The notes under the pieces are model-generated. The model was not told the DNA's origin and did no database searches. It worked only from the letters and a program-made list of their open reading frames with translations. A stretch of 64,000 nucleotides of DNA. Origin: Rhodothermus marinus DSM 4252 (GTDB lineage: Bacteria > Bacteroidota > Rhodothermia > Rhodothermales > Rhodothermaceae). Made by a program: the position numbers and the translations under genes. Below, one piece after another: positions 34,443-46,391 of this stretch. Position 1 is the stretch's first letter, and each line of letters opens with the position of its first letter. The stretch covers positions 1,778,874-1,842,873 of the forward strand of contig NC_013501.1 of NCBI RefSeq assembly GCF_000024845.1, written 5' to 3'.

Positions 34443-35060
34443 ATGGCCAACATCTTTGAATTTGAAGGCTTTCGCCCCGTCATCCACGAAAGTGCCTTCA
34501 TTCATCCCAACGCGACGGTGATCGGCAACGTCATCATCGGCCGCAACGTGTACGTGGCGGCCGGTGCCGTCATCCGGGGCGACTGGGGCGAGATCATCAT
34601 CGAAGACGGCTGCAACGTACAGGAAAACTGCGTCATCCACATGTTTCCCGGCGTGACCGTCTACCTGGAAGAATCCGCGCACATCGGCCACGGCGCCATC
34701 ATTCATGGCGCCCGCATCGGCCGCAATGCGCTGGTGGGCATGAACGCCGTCGTCATGGATCACGCCGTGGTGGGCGCGGGGAGCATCGTAGGCGCCCTCT
34801 GTCTGGTCCCGGAGCGCATGGAGATCCCCGAGCGCAAGATTGCCGTGGGCGTTCCGGCCCGCATCGTGGGCGACGTGAGCGACGAGCGTCTGGCCTGGAA
34901 GACGGCCGGCACCCGGCTCTACCAGCAGCTTCCGGAGCAACTGCGCCGGAGCCTGCGCCCCTGCGAACCCCTGCGCGAAGTGCCGCCCGACCGCCCGAAA
35001 ATGGAAGCCATCTACAAGACGTTCCGCGAAACCATCGCCGAACTCCGACAGGACACATAG
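34443..35060 (+). CDS. paaY: PaaY, gamma-carbonic-anhydrase-like thioesterase
   Basis: A 205-aa left-handed beta-helix protein (FIHPNATVIGNVIIGRNVYVAAGAVIRGDWGEIIIEDG, NCVIHMFPGVTVYLEESAHIGHGAIIHGARIG). PaaY hydrolyses inhibitory ring-derived CoA esters. The ATG at 34443 is preferred because GGAAAG lies 9 nt before it; an ATG at 34431, 0 nt after the paaJ stop, would add four residues. Confidence 0.92.
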   Translation: MANIFEFEGFRPVIHESAFIHPNATVIGNVIIGRNVYVAAGAVIRGDWGEIIIEDGCNVQENCVIHMFPGVTVYLEESAHIGHGAIIHGARIGRNALVGMNAVVMDHAVVGAGSIVGALCLVPERMEIPERKIAVGVPARIVGDVSDERLAWKTAGTRLYQQLPEQLRRSLRPCEPLREVPPDRPKMEAIYKTFRETIAELRQDT

Positions 35061-35088
35061 ACGCCCGAAACCAACCCGCCTGATCGCC

Positions 35089-37161
35089 ATGGAGACGACC
35101 GTCTATCTCGGCAAAGTGCAGAGCTTCGCCCAGGGCCGCTGGCACACACCTGCAGGCGAAGGTCGCCCGGTATTCCATGCCGTCACCGGCGAACCCATCG
35201 CCGAAATTTCCAGCGAAGGACTGGATTTCAAGGGCATGCTGGACTATGCCCGCACCGTAGGCGGCCCGAAGCTACGCCAGATGACCTTCCACGAACGCGC
35301 CCGCATGCTCAAGGCGCTGGCCCTTTACCTCAACGAACACAGGGCCGAGCTGTACGAGCTCTCGCGGGCTACCGGCGCCACGAAGCAGGACGCCTGGCTC
35401 GACATCGACGGCGGCATCGGAACGTTCTTCGTCTATGCCAGCAAAGGCCGCCGCGAGCTGCCCGACGAGCGCTTCCTGCTCGAGGGCGAACCCGAACGCA
35501 TCTCGCGCGGCGGGACTTTTCTGGGCCACCACCTGCTCGTGCCGCTCGAAGGCGTGGCCATCCACATCAACGCCTTCAACTTCCCCTGCTGGGGCATGCT
35601 TGAAAAACTGGCCCCCACCTTTCTGGCCGGCATGCCCGCCATCGTCAAGCCGGCTTCGGTAACGGCCTACGTGGCCGAGCGGGTCGTCCGACTCATGCTC
35701 GAGTCCGGCATCCTGCCCGAAGGCGCCCTCCAGCTCATCTGCGGGGGCGTGGGCGATCTGTTCGACCACCTGACCGGCCAGGACGTCGTGACCTTCACGG
35801 GATCGGCCGAAACCGGTCTGCGGCTGAAGTCGCACCCCACCATCCTGCGCGAAACGGTGCGCTTCAACATGGAAGCCGACTCGCTCAACTTCTCCATGCT
35901 CGGCCCCGACGTCACGCCCGACCTGCCGGAGTTCGAGCTGTTCATCAACGAGGTGGTCCGGGAGATGACGATCAAGACGGGCCAGCGCTGCACGGCGATC
36001 CGTCGCACGCTGGTGCCGGCCGATCGGGTGGACGCGGTGCTCGAAGCGCTCACCAGGCGCCTGCGCGAAGTGGTGGTGGGCGACCCGGCCAACGAGCAGG
36101 TGCAAATGGGACCGCTCGTGAGCCGCGATCAGGTGGCCGAGGTGCAGGCCCGCCTGGAAGAGCTGGCCGCGGCCGGCGAGATCGTCTGCGGCCGCGACGG
36201 CTTTTCCGTGATAGACGCCGACCCCGAACGCGGCGCTTTCTTCCCGCCCACCCTTCTCTACTGCGCCCGTCCCTTCGAGCACACGGCGCCGCACGAAGTG
36301 GAAGCTTTCGGGCCGGTCAACACGGTCATGCCCTATCGGGATCTGGACGAAGCCATCCGTCTGGCCCGCATGGGCCGCGGGAGCCTGGTGGGCTCGATGG
36401 TGACGGCCGATCCGGACGTGGCCCGCACGGTCGTGTTCGGCACGGCACCTTACCACGGCCGCCTGCTGATCCTCAACCGGGAATGCGCCAAAGAAAACAC
36501 GGGCCACGGCTCCCCGCTCCCCCATCTGGTGCATGGCGGCCCCGGCCGCGCGGGCGGCGGCGAGGAAATGGGCGGCATCCGCGGGCTCTATCGCTACATG
36601 CAGCGCACCGCCATCCAGGGCTCGCCCGACATGCTGACGGCCATCGGCAACCAGTGGATGCCCGGTGCCTCCCGACCGGAAGCCGACGTACATCCCTTCC
36701 GCAAGTACTTCGACGAGCTGCGCATCGGCGAGACCTACACGACCGCCCGACGCACCGTCACCGAGGCCGACATCGTCAATTTTGCGGGCGTCAGCGGCGA
36801 CTTCTTCTACGCGCACATGGACGAGCTGGCCGCCCGCGAAAGTGAGGTGTTCCAGGGACGCGTGGCGCACGGCTACTTCGTGCTCTCGGCCGCGGCCGGC
36901 CTGTTTGTCGATCCGCGGCCGGGCCCGGTGCTGGCCAACTACGGTCTGGAGAACCTGCGCTTCACGAAGCCGGTCCGTCCGGGCGACACGATCCAGGCCC
37001 GGCTGACCGTGAAGCAGAAAATTCCCCGCGAAGCCCGCGAGGGCGAGCGGCCCGGCGGCGTCGTCCGCTGGCACGTGGACGTGACGAACCAGGACGACGA
37101 GCTGGTCGCCACCTACGATATCCTGACCCTCGTGGCACGCCGCCCCGAATCGGAAGCCTGA
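35089..37161 (+). CDS. paaZ: PaaZ, oxepin-CoA hydrolase / semialdehyde dehydrogenase fusion
   Basis: A 690-aa bifunctional enzyme. Residues about 1-525 are an aldehyde dehydrogenase ([38 protein letters not shown], catalytic Cys in [15 protein letters not shown]). Residues about 540-690 are a MaoC-like hydratase ([37 protein letters not shown]) that opens the oxepin ring. Together they yield 3-oxo-5,6-dehydrosuberyl-CoA. It is the last gene of the operon and is followed by a strong terminator. Confidence 0.96.
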   Translation: METTVYLGKVQSFAQGRWHTPAGEGRPVFHAVTGEPIAEISSEGLDFKGMLDYARTVGGPKLRQMTFHERARMLKALALYLNEHRAELYELSRATGATKQDAWLDIDGGIGTFFVYASKGRRELPDERFLLEGEPERISRGGTFLGHHLLVPLEGVAIHINAFNFPCWGMLEKLAPTFLAGMPAIVKPASVTAYVAERVVRLMLESGILPEGALQLICGGVGDLFDHLTGQDVVTFTGSAETGLRLKSHPTILRETVRFNMEADSLNFSMLGPDVTPDLPEFELFINEVVREMTIKTGQRCTAIRRTLVPADRVDAVLEALTRRLREVVVGDPANEQVQMGPLVSRDQVAEVQARLEELAAAGEIVCGRDGFSVIDADPERGAFFPPTLLYCARPFEHTAPHEVEAFGPVNTVMPYRDLDEAIRLARMGRGSLVGSMVTADPDVARTVVFGTAPYHGRLLILNRECAKENTGHGSPLPHLVHGGPGRAGGGEEMGGIRGLYRYMQRTAIQGSPDMLTAIGNQWMPGASRPEADVHPFRKYFDELRIGETYTTARRTVTEADIVNFAGVSGDFFYAHMDELAARESEVFQGRVAHGYFVLSAAAGLFVDPRPGPVLANYGLENLRFTKPVRPGDTIQARLTVKQKIPREAREGERPGGVVRWHVDVTNQDDELVATYDILTLVARRPESEA

Positions 37162-37178
37162 GCCGTTTACCGCTCAGG

Positions 37179-37234
37179 AGCCCCCACCGTGCGTGCGCTA
37201 TAGCCCCTCACACGGTGGGGGCTTTTTTTTTTTT
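37179..37234 (+). terminator. Rho-independent terminator of the paaG-paaZ operon
   Basis: A perfect 13-bp stem (37179-37191 with 37211-37223, AGCCCCCACCGTG/CACGGTGGGGGCT), a 19-nt loop and a run of 12 T (37223-37234), starting 17 bp after the paaZ stop. Confidence 0.95.
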
Positions 37235-37265
37235 GCAACTATGGACGGCTACGTAACATATTCGA

Positions 37266-37298
37266 TTTGAACCTGCGGTGCTTCGTGTTGTACATTTC
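37266..37298 (+). promoter_or_regulatory. Bacteroidota-type promoter of the 37321 gene
   Basis: TTTG (37266-37269) and TACATTTC (37291-37298), a 7/8 match to TAnnTTTG, are 21 nt apart. The start codon is 23 bp further on, which also supports ATG 37321 over an upstream TTG at 37267. Confidence 0.55.
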
Positions 37299-37320
37299 AT
37301 TGAAAGCTCTTCCGCCTGCA

Positions 37321-37875
37321 ATGCCAGACCTCCTGTTTGAAGACCTGCAGATGCTCCGGCACCTTCGCCGGCGGGCGGCATGGACGGTGGTCGTTGCCGC
37401 GATCGGCTTCGTAGGGGGTCTGGTGCTGCTGAGCGCACTCAGCCGTCATCGCATCGCGGATCTCTCCGTGGCCGGACTCCTCTGCCTGGTGTGGGGTAGC
37501 CTGACGGCCTGGGCGGCGCTGCGACTCTATCGCCTGCAACACCAGGTCTGGCGCCTGCACCTTTCCGAGTCCAGACTGATCGGCTATGACTACGGCCGTC
37601 ATGCCTGGACGATCGACTGGGTGCATGTCGATCGGCTGAACCTGACCGACGAAGGGTTGCGCGTGGAGACGCTCGACGGTCGGCATCTGCTCGTCCCGAA
37701 CTGGCACGCCGACTTTTCCGCACTCGGCCATGCGCTGCTCGACTATGCGGAACACCTTGGCTGTCCCCTTTACCTGAACGGGCGGCCTTTTGAAGCGGTC
37801 GATCTGCGCACGCTGCTGCCGCTGCCGCCCGACGTGGCCGTCCCGACCGATTCGCCCCGCCAGCCCTCCCGTTAA
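37321..37875 (+). CDS. Small two-helix membrane protein, unknown function
   Basis: A 184-aa protein starting MPDLLFEDLQMLRHL. Two transmembrane helices (AAWTVVVAAIGFVGGLVLLSA and VAGLLCLVWGSLTAWAALRL) precede a soluble C-terminal part of beta-strands (RLIGYDYGRHAWTIDWVHVD) that looks like a bacterial PH-type domain. It has its own promoter just after the paa terminator and precedes a DUF454 gene by 77 bp. No specific function can be assigned. Confidence 0.6.
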   Translation: MPDLLFEDLQMLRHLRRRAAWTVVVAAIGFVGGLVLLSALSRHRIADLSVAGLLCLVWGSLTAWAALRLYRLQHQVWRLHLSESRLIGYDYGRHAWTIDWVHVDRLNLTDEGLRVETLDGRHLLVPNWHADFSALGHALLDYAEHLGCPLYLNGRPFEAVDLRTLLPLPPDVAVPTDSPRQPSR

Positions 37876-37952
37876 ACGGCAACGAAAAGCGCCTCCGAGG
37901 GGAAACGCCGGGTTGTTCCGGGCGTAGGGACCTCTCGATCCTCAATTCCGCG

Positions 37953-38372
37953 ATGTATCCGGCCATGCGGCTCCTTCGACTCGGCAGCGGACTGCTCTGC
38001 ACCGGCCTGGGCTTTCTGGGCATCGTGCTGCCTGTGCTGCCGGCCACGCCGTTCTTTCTGCTGGCTGCCTATTTTTTCGCCCGGAGCAGCCCACGGCTCG
38101 AACAGTGGCTGCTGGATCTGCCCCGAATCGGCCCCTCGATCCGCGCCTACCGCGCCGGTCTTGGCATTCCGCGCCGCACCAAGTGGTGGGCGACGGCGAT
38201 CATCGTCGTTTCGATTCTGCTTAGCGCCTGGCGACTGCCCGTGCCGGCCGCCCGGGTGCTGGTGATCGTGCTCGGCGCTATCGGCATCTGGTACATTCTC
38301 CGGCGCGTCCCTACCCGCGAAGACGTGCTGGCCCGACGCGACCCGAACGATCTGCCCGACCTGCCCGGCTAA
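37953..38372 (+). CDS. DUF454 (YbaN-like) inner-membrane protein
   Basis: A 139-aa membrane protein with the DUF454 signature: GLGFLGIVLPVLPATPFFLLAAYFFARSSPRLEQWLL, then a second helical pair with WWATAIIVVSILLSA and VLVIVLGAIGIWYIL. Function in bacteria is unknown. It ends 4 bp inside the tail of the convergent polysaccharide-deacetylase-like gene. A second ATG at 37965 is possible. Confidence 0.82.
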   Translation: MYPAMRLLRLGSGLLCTGLGFLGIVLPVLPATPFFLLAAYFFARSSPRLEQWLLDLPRIGPSIRAYRAGLGIPRRTKWWATAIIVVSILLSAWRLPVPAARVLVIVLGAIGIWYILRRVPTREDVLARRDPNDLPDLPG

Positions 38373-39805
38373 CACCAGCTTCTGATCGCCGATTGTAGAT
38401 CGGCGATGAAAGCCCCCATTGCGTCGGCCTGCTGCAGCGTCCGCTCAAAGTGGACGCCCCAGCCGGGAAAGTCGCGCTCGTCCCAGAGCGTGTTGTGCCA
38501 GAGCGCCACGCACACGCCCCCATAGCGTCGGCAGGCCTCGAGCAGCGCCTCGGTTGCCCGGAGCGCTTCGTCCGGTCCCAGCTCGCGCCGCACGAACAGC
38601 ACCGACTCCATGACGGCCAGCGGCATTTCCCAGAGCGGCAGCGGCGCATTGGCCGCTACGTCGAAGAGCTGAAACGGCAGGCAGGTGCCCCGCCGGAATC
38701 CTTCGTGATCGGGCCAGCCCAGCGTGCTGTCGATCTGGAAACCGGCCGCGGCCAGGATCCGGGGCGTCGTCGGCTCGACCCAGCGGAGGTAGTGCGTGCG
38801 CACCAACAGCGGCGGACGGTCCAGCAGGGCCGCCAGGCGATCGCGCTCGCGCCTCAGGTGTCCGAGATGCAGGGCGGCGTGGTAGCTCGGATGCAGACCG
38901 ACCTCCATGCCGGCCTCCCGGAGCGCCCCCAGCCATCGGCGGGCCGTTCGCCCCAGCGGATAGCCCACGTCATGAGCGCTCGTGGCCCCGGCTTTAAAGA
39001 AAAAAGTGCCCGTCCCGAGCGCGCGGAGCTGCGCAAGAATTCGCCGGAAAGCGGTGCGAAACGGATCTGCGCGCCCGAGCATTTCGCCGGTCACTCCAAG
39101 CAGCCGCTTCAGGCGGGCGCCCGGCGATTGGCGCGAAAGGTTGCGCACCGGGTACAGAAAAAACTCCCGGTAGAGAATGCCCGGCCGCCATTTCCGGAGA
39201 TAATCGATGTCGATCGTCGGGCAGAGCGCCCAGGGCCGTCCGTGCCAGCGACGCGGCCGCACCGGCACCCCGCGTTGCATCAGCATCCGGGCCAGTGCCG
39301 CGCGGGTGACCTCGACAGGCGGTCGCGTGGCGATGCCCAGCCTTGCCTGCAGCGAATCGGCAAAGCGCACGCGGCCGTGCTCGTCGCGCCTCCGGTTCGT
39401 GTGCTCCTGCCAGCCTGCCAGCCAGAAAAAGACGGAGGCGACCGGGTCGTCGGCCGAGCCGTCCGGGTGTCCGAACAGCGTCGGCCAGCGCTCCGTGCCG
39501 TTCCACCGCCAGCGGACGCGCGCGGCCGCATAGGGCACGCCGGCAGCAAAATAGGCCGGGGTCGTTTCGTGAAGCGGAAGCGCCAGCACCCCGTCTGGCC
39601 AGCCCGTAGCAACCGGCCCGTAGTAGATGCCCGTGCCCAGCGCCCTCAGCGAGGGGCGATCGACCCAGCGCGGTGCCCAGCCCAGCGGCAGCAGCAGCAT
39701 CCGGAGCGCATAGGCCGCCTTCGGTAGCCAGTCCGCCGGCCCTTCCACACAGCAGGGCAGGTAGCCGAGCGTTGGAGCGGGGTCGAAGGGCACGGGGCCG
39801 GCCAT
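38369..39805 (-). CDS. Polysaccharide deacetylase-like protein
   Basis: A 478-aa protein resembling the large deacetylase-like proteins common in Bacteroidota. An N-terminal domain of about 190 residues is followed by a NodB-like fold: Asp pair in CPTIDIDYL, putative zinc-binding His in GLHPSYHA, and a C-terminal CVALWHNTLWD. It probably acts on a surface or cell-wall glycan. There is no signal peptide, so it may be cytoplasmic or exported another way. It lies 13 bp downstream of alaS on the same strand. Confidence 0.72.
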   Translation of the reverse strand: MAGPVPFDPAPTLGYLPCCVEGPADWLPKAAYALRMLLLPLGWAPRWVDRPSLRALGTGIYYGPVATGWPDGVLALPLHETTPAYFAAGVPYAAARVRWRWNGTERWPTLFGHPDGSADDPVASVFFWLAGWQEHTNRRRDEHGRVRFADSLQARLGIATRPPVEVTRAALARMLMQRGVPVRPRRWHGRPWALCPTIDIDYLRKWRPGILYREFFLYPVRNLSRQSPGARLKRLLGVTGEMLGRADPFRTAFRRILAQLRALGTGTFFFKAGATSAHDVGYPLGRTARRWLGALREAGMEVGLHPSYHAALHLGHLRRERDRLAALLDRPPLLVRTHYLRWVEPTTPRILAAAGFQIDSTLGWPDHEGFRRGTCLPFQLFDVAANAPLPLWEMPLAVMESVLFVRRELGPDEALRATEALLEACRRYGGVCVALWHNTLWDERDFPGWGVHFERTLQQADAMGAFIADLQSAIRSWC

Positions 39806-39818
39806 ACGGGACGTGCGC

Positions 39819-42680
<2,862 letters not shown>

Positions 42681-42820
42681 GGGCTGCGTTTCCTCGCGCT
42701 GATGGCCATTGTTCAAGCCGAAAGGAAACGCTGCATCCTCCGCCGAAGTGCCCGTCGGTCTCACCGCTCCTTACAACCTTCCCTTATCTACTCACAGCCA
42801 CCGTTGAGCTTTTATCACGC

Positions 42821-43810
42821 TCAGCGTTGCCTCAGGCGGAGCACGGCGACGAGCGTATCATCCAGCACATATACGCGATCTCCTCCTAAAAGCGCTCCAA
42901 GGGGGGCGTTAGCGACTTCTATCGAGTGCACGTATCGTCCCTCTGGCAGCAGATAGGCATCGATGAAAAGCCGCCGAACAGGTTTCCTGTACGCCGTATG
43001 GACATAGAGTTGATTTTCTTCAACAAGAATATTGCGGTTCAAAGTGTCAGAAGTAGGCGCTATATAAAGCCGTCCCTCCGGGCGGTCTTCAACGCGCGAA
43101 TCCGGGAAAGGCCGCTCGTCGAGCAATGGAAATCGACCCCGAAGCGTTCCGGTCGTATCAAAGATGAACGCATACCCGGCCATCAGGGGCACAAAAACAA
43201 AAGCCGTATCGCCCAGACTGGCAAGCTGACCGGACATCCCGATCTTCTTCGCATACTGTCGGTCGGTCACGATTCCGAAACGACGGTGAAAACGACCGGA
43301 GGTGTCGTACTGTACAAACAGCTCCTCGAAGGGCCCCAATCCGAGTACGATGAGGTATGGACCAACCTGCACAATCCGTAAAGGATGTATCTCCGGTACC
43401 TGAACCTCTCCAAGATACCGTCCCGTCGCTACATCAAAATGCAAAATACGCCGCTGACGGACATCGGCAATCCAGAGATTGTTTTCGTGGATCGAGAAAT
43501 CTACGATCGATTGCAATTCACCCGGCCCTTCACCGCGTATACCTCCGTAGCGACGCAATAATTTTCCGTTCGGGTCGAATTTCTTGATGGACAGGTCACC
43601 TTGATCGGCCACGTACAGCGCATGGTCATACCCCTTGAAAAGCAGGGCGTCATAGAGGACCACATCACCGCCGTGACCGATCCAACCGATCGTGTCCTGT
43701 GCTACAGCGATAAGAGAACGGGCGGCCTCGTGCCGTGCTGGCCGTACCCACCACAGCACGAGGCCAGTCAAAACAACTAGCAGCGTTGTAACAAAGACTT
43801 TTTTACTCAT
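42821..43810 (-). CDS. Membrane-anchored 6-bladed beta-propeller protein
   Basis: A 329-aa protein with one N-terminal membrane segment (VFVTTLLVVLTGLVLWWV) and a 6-bladed propeller (ALYVADQGDLSIKKFDPNGKLLRRYGG, GEGPGELQSIVDFSIHENNLWIADVRQRRILHFD). The GxGPGEL and FD-G-K-L patterns match the TolB/NHL-like propellers that Bacteroidota encode beside NVEALA-type small peptides. Here the gene overlaps such a peptide gene by 4 bp (ATGA at 43807-43810), so the two are translationally coupled. It likely faces the periplasm and may bind or process the peptide; this is inference. The region is visibly AT-richer than its neighbours. Confidence 0.78.
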   Translation of the reverse strand: MSKKVFVTTLLVVLTGLVLWWVRPARHEAARSLIAVAQDTIGWIGHGGDVVLYDALLFKGYDHALYVADQGDLSIKKFDPNGKLLRRYGGIRGEGPGELQSIVDFSIHENNLWIADVRQRRILHFDVATGRYLGEVQVPEIHPLRIVQVGPYLIVLGLGPFEELFVQYDTSGRFHRRFGIVTDRQYAKKIGMSGQLASLGDTAFVFVPLMAGYAFIFDTTGTLRGRFPLLDERPFPDSRVEDRPEGRLYIAPTSDTLNRNILVEENQLYVHTAYRKPVRRLFIDAYLLPEGRYVHSIEVANAPLGALLGGDRVYVLDDTLVAVLRLRQR

Positions 43811-44022
43811 ACACGAATAGCCACCTTACTCTTCATACAGAGTTCCGTACCGTTACCACAGTCCATATAGGTACAGGGTTCTGTACTGTTGTCTCCGCAA
43901 CCCGCATCCTGACAGTATCCGTCTTCATGGCATGACTGCGCATAGCTCGGGCTTTCGGAGAAGAAGATGGGAGCAGCTAACAGCGAACCGAGCAGAAACA
44001 AGATGCGAAGATGCCGCTTCAT
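43807..44022 (-). CDS. Small secreted six-cysteine peptide (NVEALA-like)
   Basis: A 71-aa precursor with a signal peptide (HLRILFLLGSLLAAPIFF, cleavage near SYA28) and a 43-residue mature part. Six cysteines at positions 31, 37, 42, 50, 55 and 62 (spacing C-x5-C-x4-C-x7-C-x4-C-x6-C) suggest up to three disulfides. Size, signal and coupling to a propeller gene recall the NVEALA peptides of Bacteroidota, whose role is unclear. It starts 48 bp from the poly(A) run. A secreted structural, signalling or toxin-like role is possible. Confidence 0.72.
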   Translation of the reverse strand: MKRHLRILFLLGSLLAAPIFFSESPSYAQSCHEDGYCQDAGCGDNSTEPCTYMDCGNGTELCMKSKVAIRV

Positions 44023-44067
44023 GGCCCTTCTCTGTTTGTTTGGTTAGAAGATTTCCCCTGATAAGAG

Positions 44068-44116
<49 letters not shown>

Positions 44117-44133
44117 CTATGTCAAGGGGCCTT

Positions 44134-44592
44134 TCATGCTACTTGTAGAATGAAGTCGCATAATCCCCTCGTGATCTCTCCATCACGAAGCAACGAAGCC
44201 CGGCAACACTCCTGAGCCCCCATCCGCAGCCCCCGTTGCAGCAGGATCATAGCGTCTTCGTAGGCGCGGGCGACGTACACGACGAAGTCGAGTGTGCGCT
44301 CTCGGTCGCGGCACCAGACTTCCCGGCCCGAGATCGCCTCGAACTGCAGGAACGGATGGGCCTCGTTGAGCACCACCAGATCGATGGCGTCCACGCCGGT
44401 CGCTTCCTGCAGACAGGCCCGCAGCTCGGCCAGCGCGTCCCAGGCATGGGGATCCTCCACCAGCACGCCGATGTCCAGGTCGCCGCCCGGCCGCACCGTC
44501 CCCTCCCGGGCCGAGCCGAACACCCACCCGGCCAGCACGTTCGGATCGCGTGCCAGCACCCGCCCGATCGCTTCGAAATCAACCACCGGCAT
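44134..44592 (-). CDS. MntA-like nucleotidyltransferase-fold protein (orphan)
   Basis: A 152-aa protein with the minimal nucleotidyltransferase core: GS at 26-27 in AGWVFGSAREG and the metal-binding Asp pair in GGDLDIGV (D38, D40). Family members normally have SD instead of GD at this spot. Such proteins usually pair with a HEPN toxin (HepT) as an antitoxin or AMPylating partner. The C-terminal part (ERTLDFVVYVARAYEDAMILLQRGL) has a helical, HEPN-like look, so part of the partner could be fused. No separate HEPN gene lies on either side. Confidence 0.7.
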   Translation of the reverse strand: MPVVDFEAIGRVLARDPNVLAGWVFGSAREGTVRPGGDLDIGVLVEDPHAWDALAELRACLQEATGVDAIDLVVLNEAHPFLQFEAISGREVWCRDRERTLDFVVYVARAYEDAMILLQRGLRMGAQECCRASLLRDGEITRGLCDFILQVA

Positions 44593-44650
44593 GGCTTTTC
44601 GGACGCTGCAATGTCTGCTTTACCCTGTGTATAGAAGGCTGTTTCAAAAC

Positions 44651-44687
44651 AAAACGGGGCGAGCCCGGAAGCCCGCCCCGCCGTTTT
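44651..44687 (-). terminator. Terminator of the ba3 oxidase operon
   Basis: On the minus strand CGGGGCG (44680-44674) pairs with CGCCCCG (44661-44655), with an inner GGC/GCC extension, followed by TTTTGTTTT. It lies 15-50 bp after the subunit I stop. Confidence 0.8.
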
Positions 44688-44702
44688 CAAGTCCGGGTCA
44701 AC

Positions 44703-46388
44703 TCAGAAAATCCGGAAGCCCGGCGAAACGTAATTGGGCGGCAGGTAGCTCAGGAAGAACGGTCCGTAGGCGATCACGATCAGGATGATCGCCACGATTA
44801 CCCAAAAGCCGATCCGGTCCAGGCGGGTTGCCCAGCCGTTTTTGGCCGGCTCGATGAGCGTTTCGGACCAGGGAATGTCCTTCGGCGCCTCGCCGGCTTT
44901 GCCCTTCCAGACGGTCATGGCGATCACCACGAAAAACAGCGCGATGCCCACGAACATGAGCGTGCCGCCCACGCCGGTCAGGATGCGGCCCACGAGCCAG
45001 TCGGGATCCATGTAGGGCGCCTGCGCAAGGAACGTCCGGCGCGGCATGCCCTCCAGACCGGCCGAGATCATCCCGCGGGCGAAGATCAGCAGGCCGATCG
45101 TGTAGATCCAGTTCGAAGCCAAGGCCACCTTGCGCCCCCAGAGCTTCTTGCCGGTCAGGTAGGGCACCATCCAGTAGGCCACGCCCATGAACGTCATGGC
45201 GACGGCGCTTCCGACCGTCATGTGAAAGTGCCCCGGCACCCAGGTCGTGTTGTGGACGACCTGGTTCATCGTGAACGAGGCGTTGATCAGGCCCGTGATG
45301 CCGCCAAAAACGAACGTGATCATAGCCAGCAACTGGGCCGAGAGCGACGGATCGCCCCAGGGGAGCTTCGGAATCCAGCCCAGCAGGCCCCGGCCGCCGT
45401 GCGCCCGGCCGCCCATCTCCAGCGAGGCCATCACGCTGAAGGCCGTGATCAGGCTCGGGAAGAACACGCCGAAGGTCAGGATGGCGTGGACGAACTTGAA
45501 CCCTTCGTGAATGCCGGGGTCCGTGTACTGGTGGTGAAAGCCCGTCGGGATCGACAGCAGCAGAAAGAGAATGAACACCAGCCGCGTGAGCGAGTCGCTC
45601 ACAATTTTACCGCCCGCCTGGCGCGGCACCAGCGCGTACCACGACACGTAGGCCGGCAACAGCCAGGCGTACACGATGGCGTGGCCGGTGAACCAGAAGA
45701 GCGTACGCGTCAGCAGCGGATCGGTCCGCTCCACCCAGCCGAACGACCAGGGAATCAGGAAAAACAGAAACTCGACGGCAATGGGCAGCGAGGCCAGAAA
45801 CCACATCACGTAGGAGACGATCGAGATGTGGGCCAGCAGCGGCATGCGCACACCTGGATTTTCCCGCTTCCAGCCCCGCCAGGTCAGCAACATGTTCAGC
45901 AGGGCCAGCCAGGTGCTGATCACGACGAAAACCAGCCCCACGTAATAGGTCCAGTGCGCCTGCAGCGGTGCGTACGAGGTGTAAAGCACGCTGGCCTTGT
46001 TCGTGACCACCGCGTAGATCACGAGCAGGTTGCCCAGCACCAGCGTGCCGAAGCTGGCCCAAAGCAGCCGCTCGTCCAGGCGACGCGAGAGCGCCCGCGC
46101 CACCATGAGCGGCAGAAAGGCGTTTGCAAAAGAGAACGTAAAGATGATGGCGTTGGCCACGCCGTGGGCCGTCAGGCCCTGGTAGTAGCTGCGCAGGGCC
46201 GGGAAATAGCCCAGAATGTCGATACCCGCGTACGAGAGGGCCTGTGCCAGTCCATGAAAGATGCCGGCCGTCAGCGCCGCATAGCCCACGTACAGCGTCC
46301 AGCGCAGCAGGCGACGCTGCGTTTCGGGCAGCGTAAACGGGGTCGGATCGGCCACGACCGGCGTCGAGGCTGCAATGTGCTCTGCCAT
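44703..46388 (-). CDS. cbaA: Cytochrome c oxidase subunit I, ba3 type (heme-copper family B)
   Basis: A 561-aa, 13-helix terminal oxidase subunit that reduces O2 to water and pumps protons. Ligands are visible: low-spin heme His in TAHGVAN (H75), the CuB His with cross-linked Tyr in GHAIVYAW (H236, Y240), the CuB pair in TGFHHQ (H285, H286), and the heme pair in VPGHFHM (H387, H389). The IVY spacing and lack of a D-channel signature place it in family B with the Thermus ba3 enzyme. It follows subunit II by 3 bp. Confidence 0.95.
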   Translation of the reverse strand: MAEHIAASTPVVADPTPFTLPETQRRLLRWTLYVGYAALTAGIFHGLAQALSYAGIDILGYFPALRSYYQGLTAHGVANAIIFTFSFANAFLPLMVARALSRRLDERLLWASFGTLVLGNLLVIYAVVTNKASVLYTSYAPLQAHWTYYVGLVFVVISTWLALLNMLLTWRGWKRENPGVRMPLLAHISIVSYVMWFLASLPIAVEFLFFLIPWSFGWVERTDPLLTRTLFWFTGHAIVYAWLLPAYVSWYALVPRQAGGKIVSDSLTRLVFILFLLLSIPTGFHHQYTDPGIHEGFKFVHAILTFGVFFPSLITAFSVMASLEMGGRAHGGRGLLGWIPKLPWGDPSLSAQLLAMITFVFGGITGLINASFTMNQVVHNTTWVPGHFHMTVGSAVAMTFMGVAYWMVPYLTGKKLWGRKVALASNWIYTIGLLIFARGMISAGLEGMPRRTFLAQAPYMDPDWLVGRILTGVGGTLMFVGIALFFVVIAMTVWKGKAGEAPKDIPWSETLIEPAKNGWATRLDRIGFWVIVAIILIVIAYGPFFLSYLPPNYVSPGFRIF

Positions 46389-46391
46389 GGC

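Noticed and set aside
43807-44022. Peptide as a bacteriocin
   Set aside because: The Sec signal and six Cys fit many secreted peptides; there is no transporter, immunity homologue or double-glycine leader, so no toxin claim is made.
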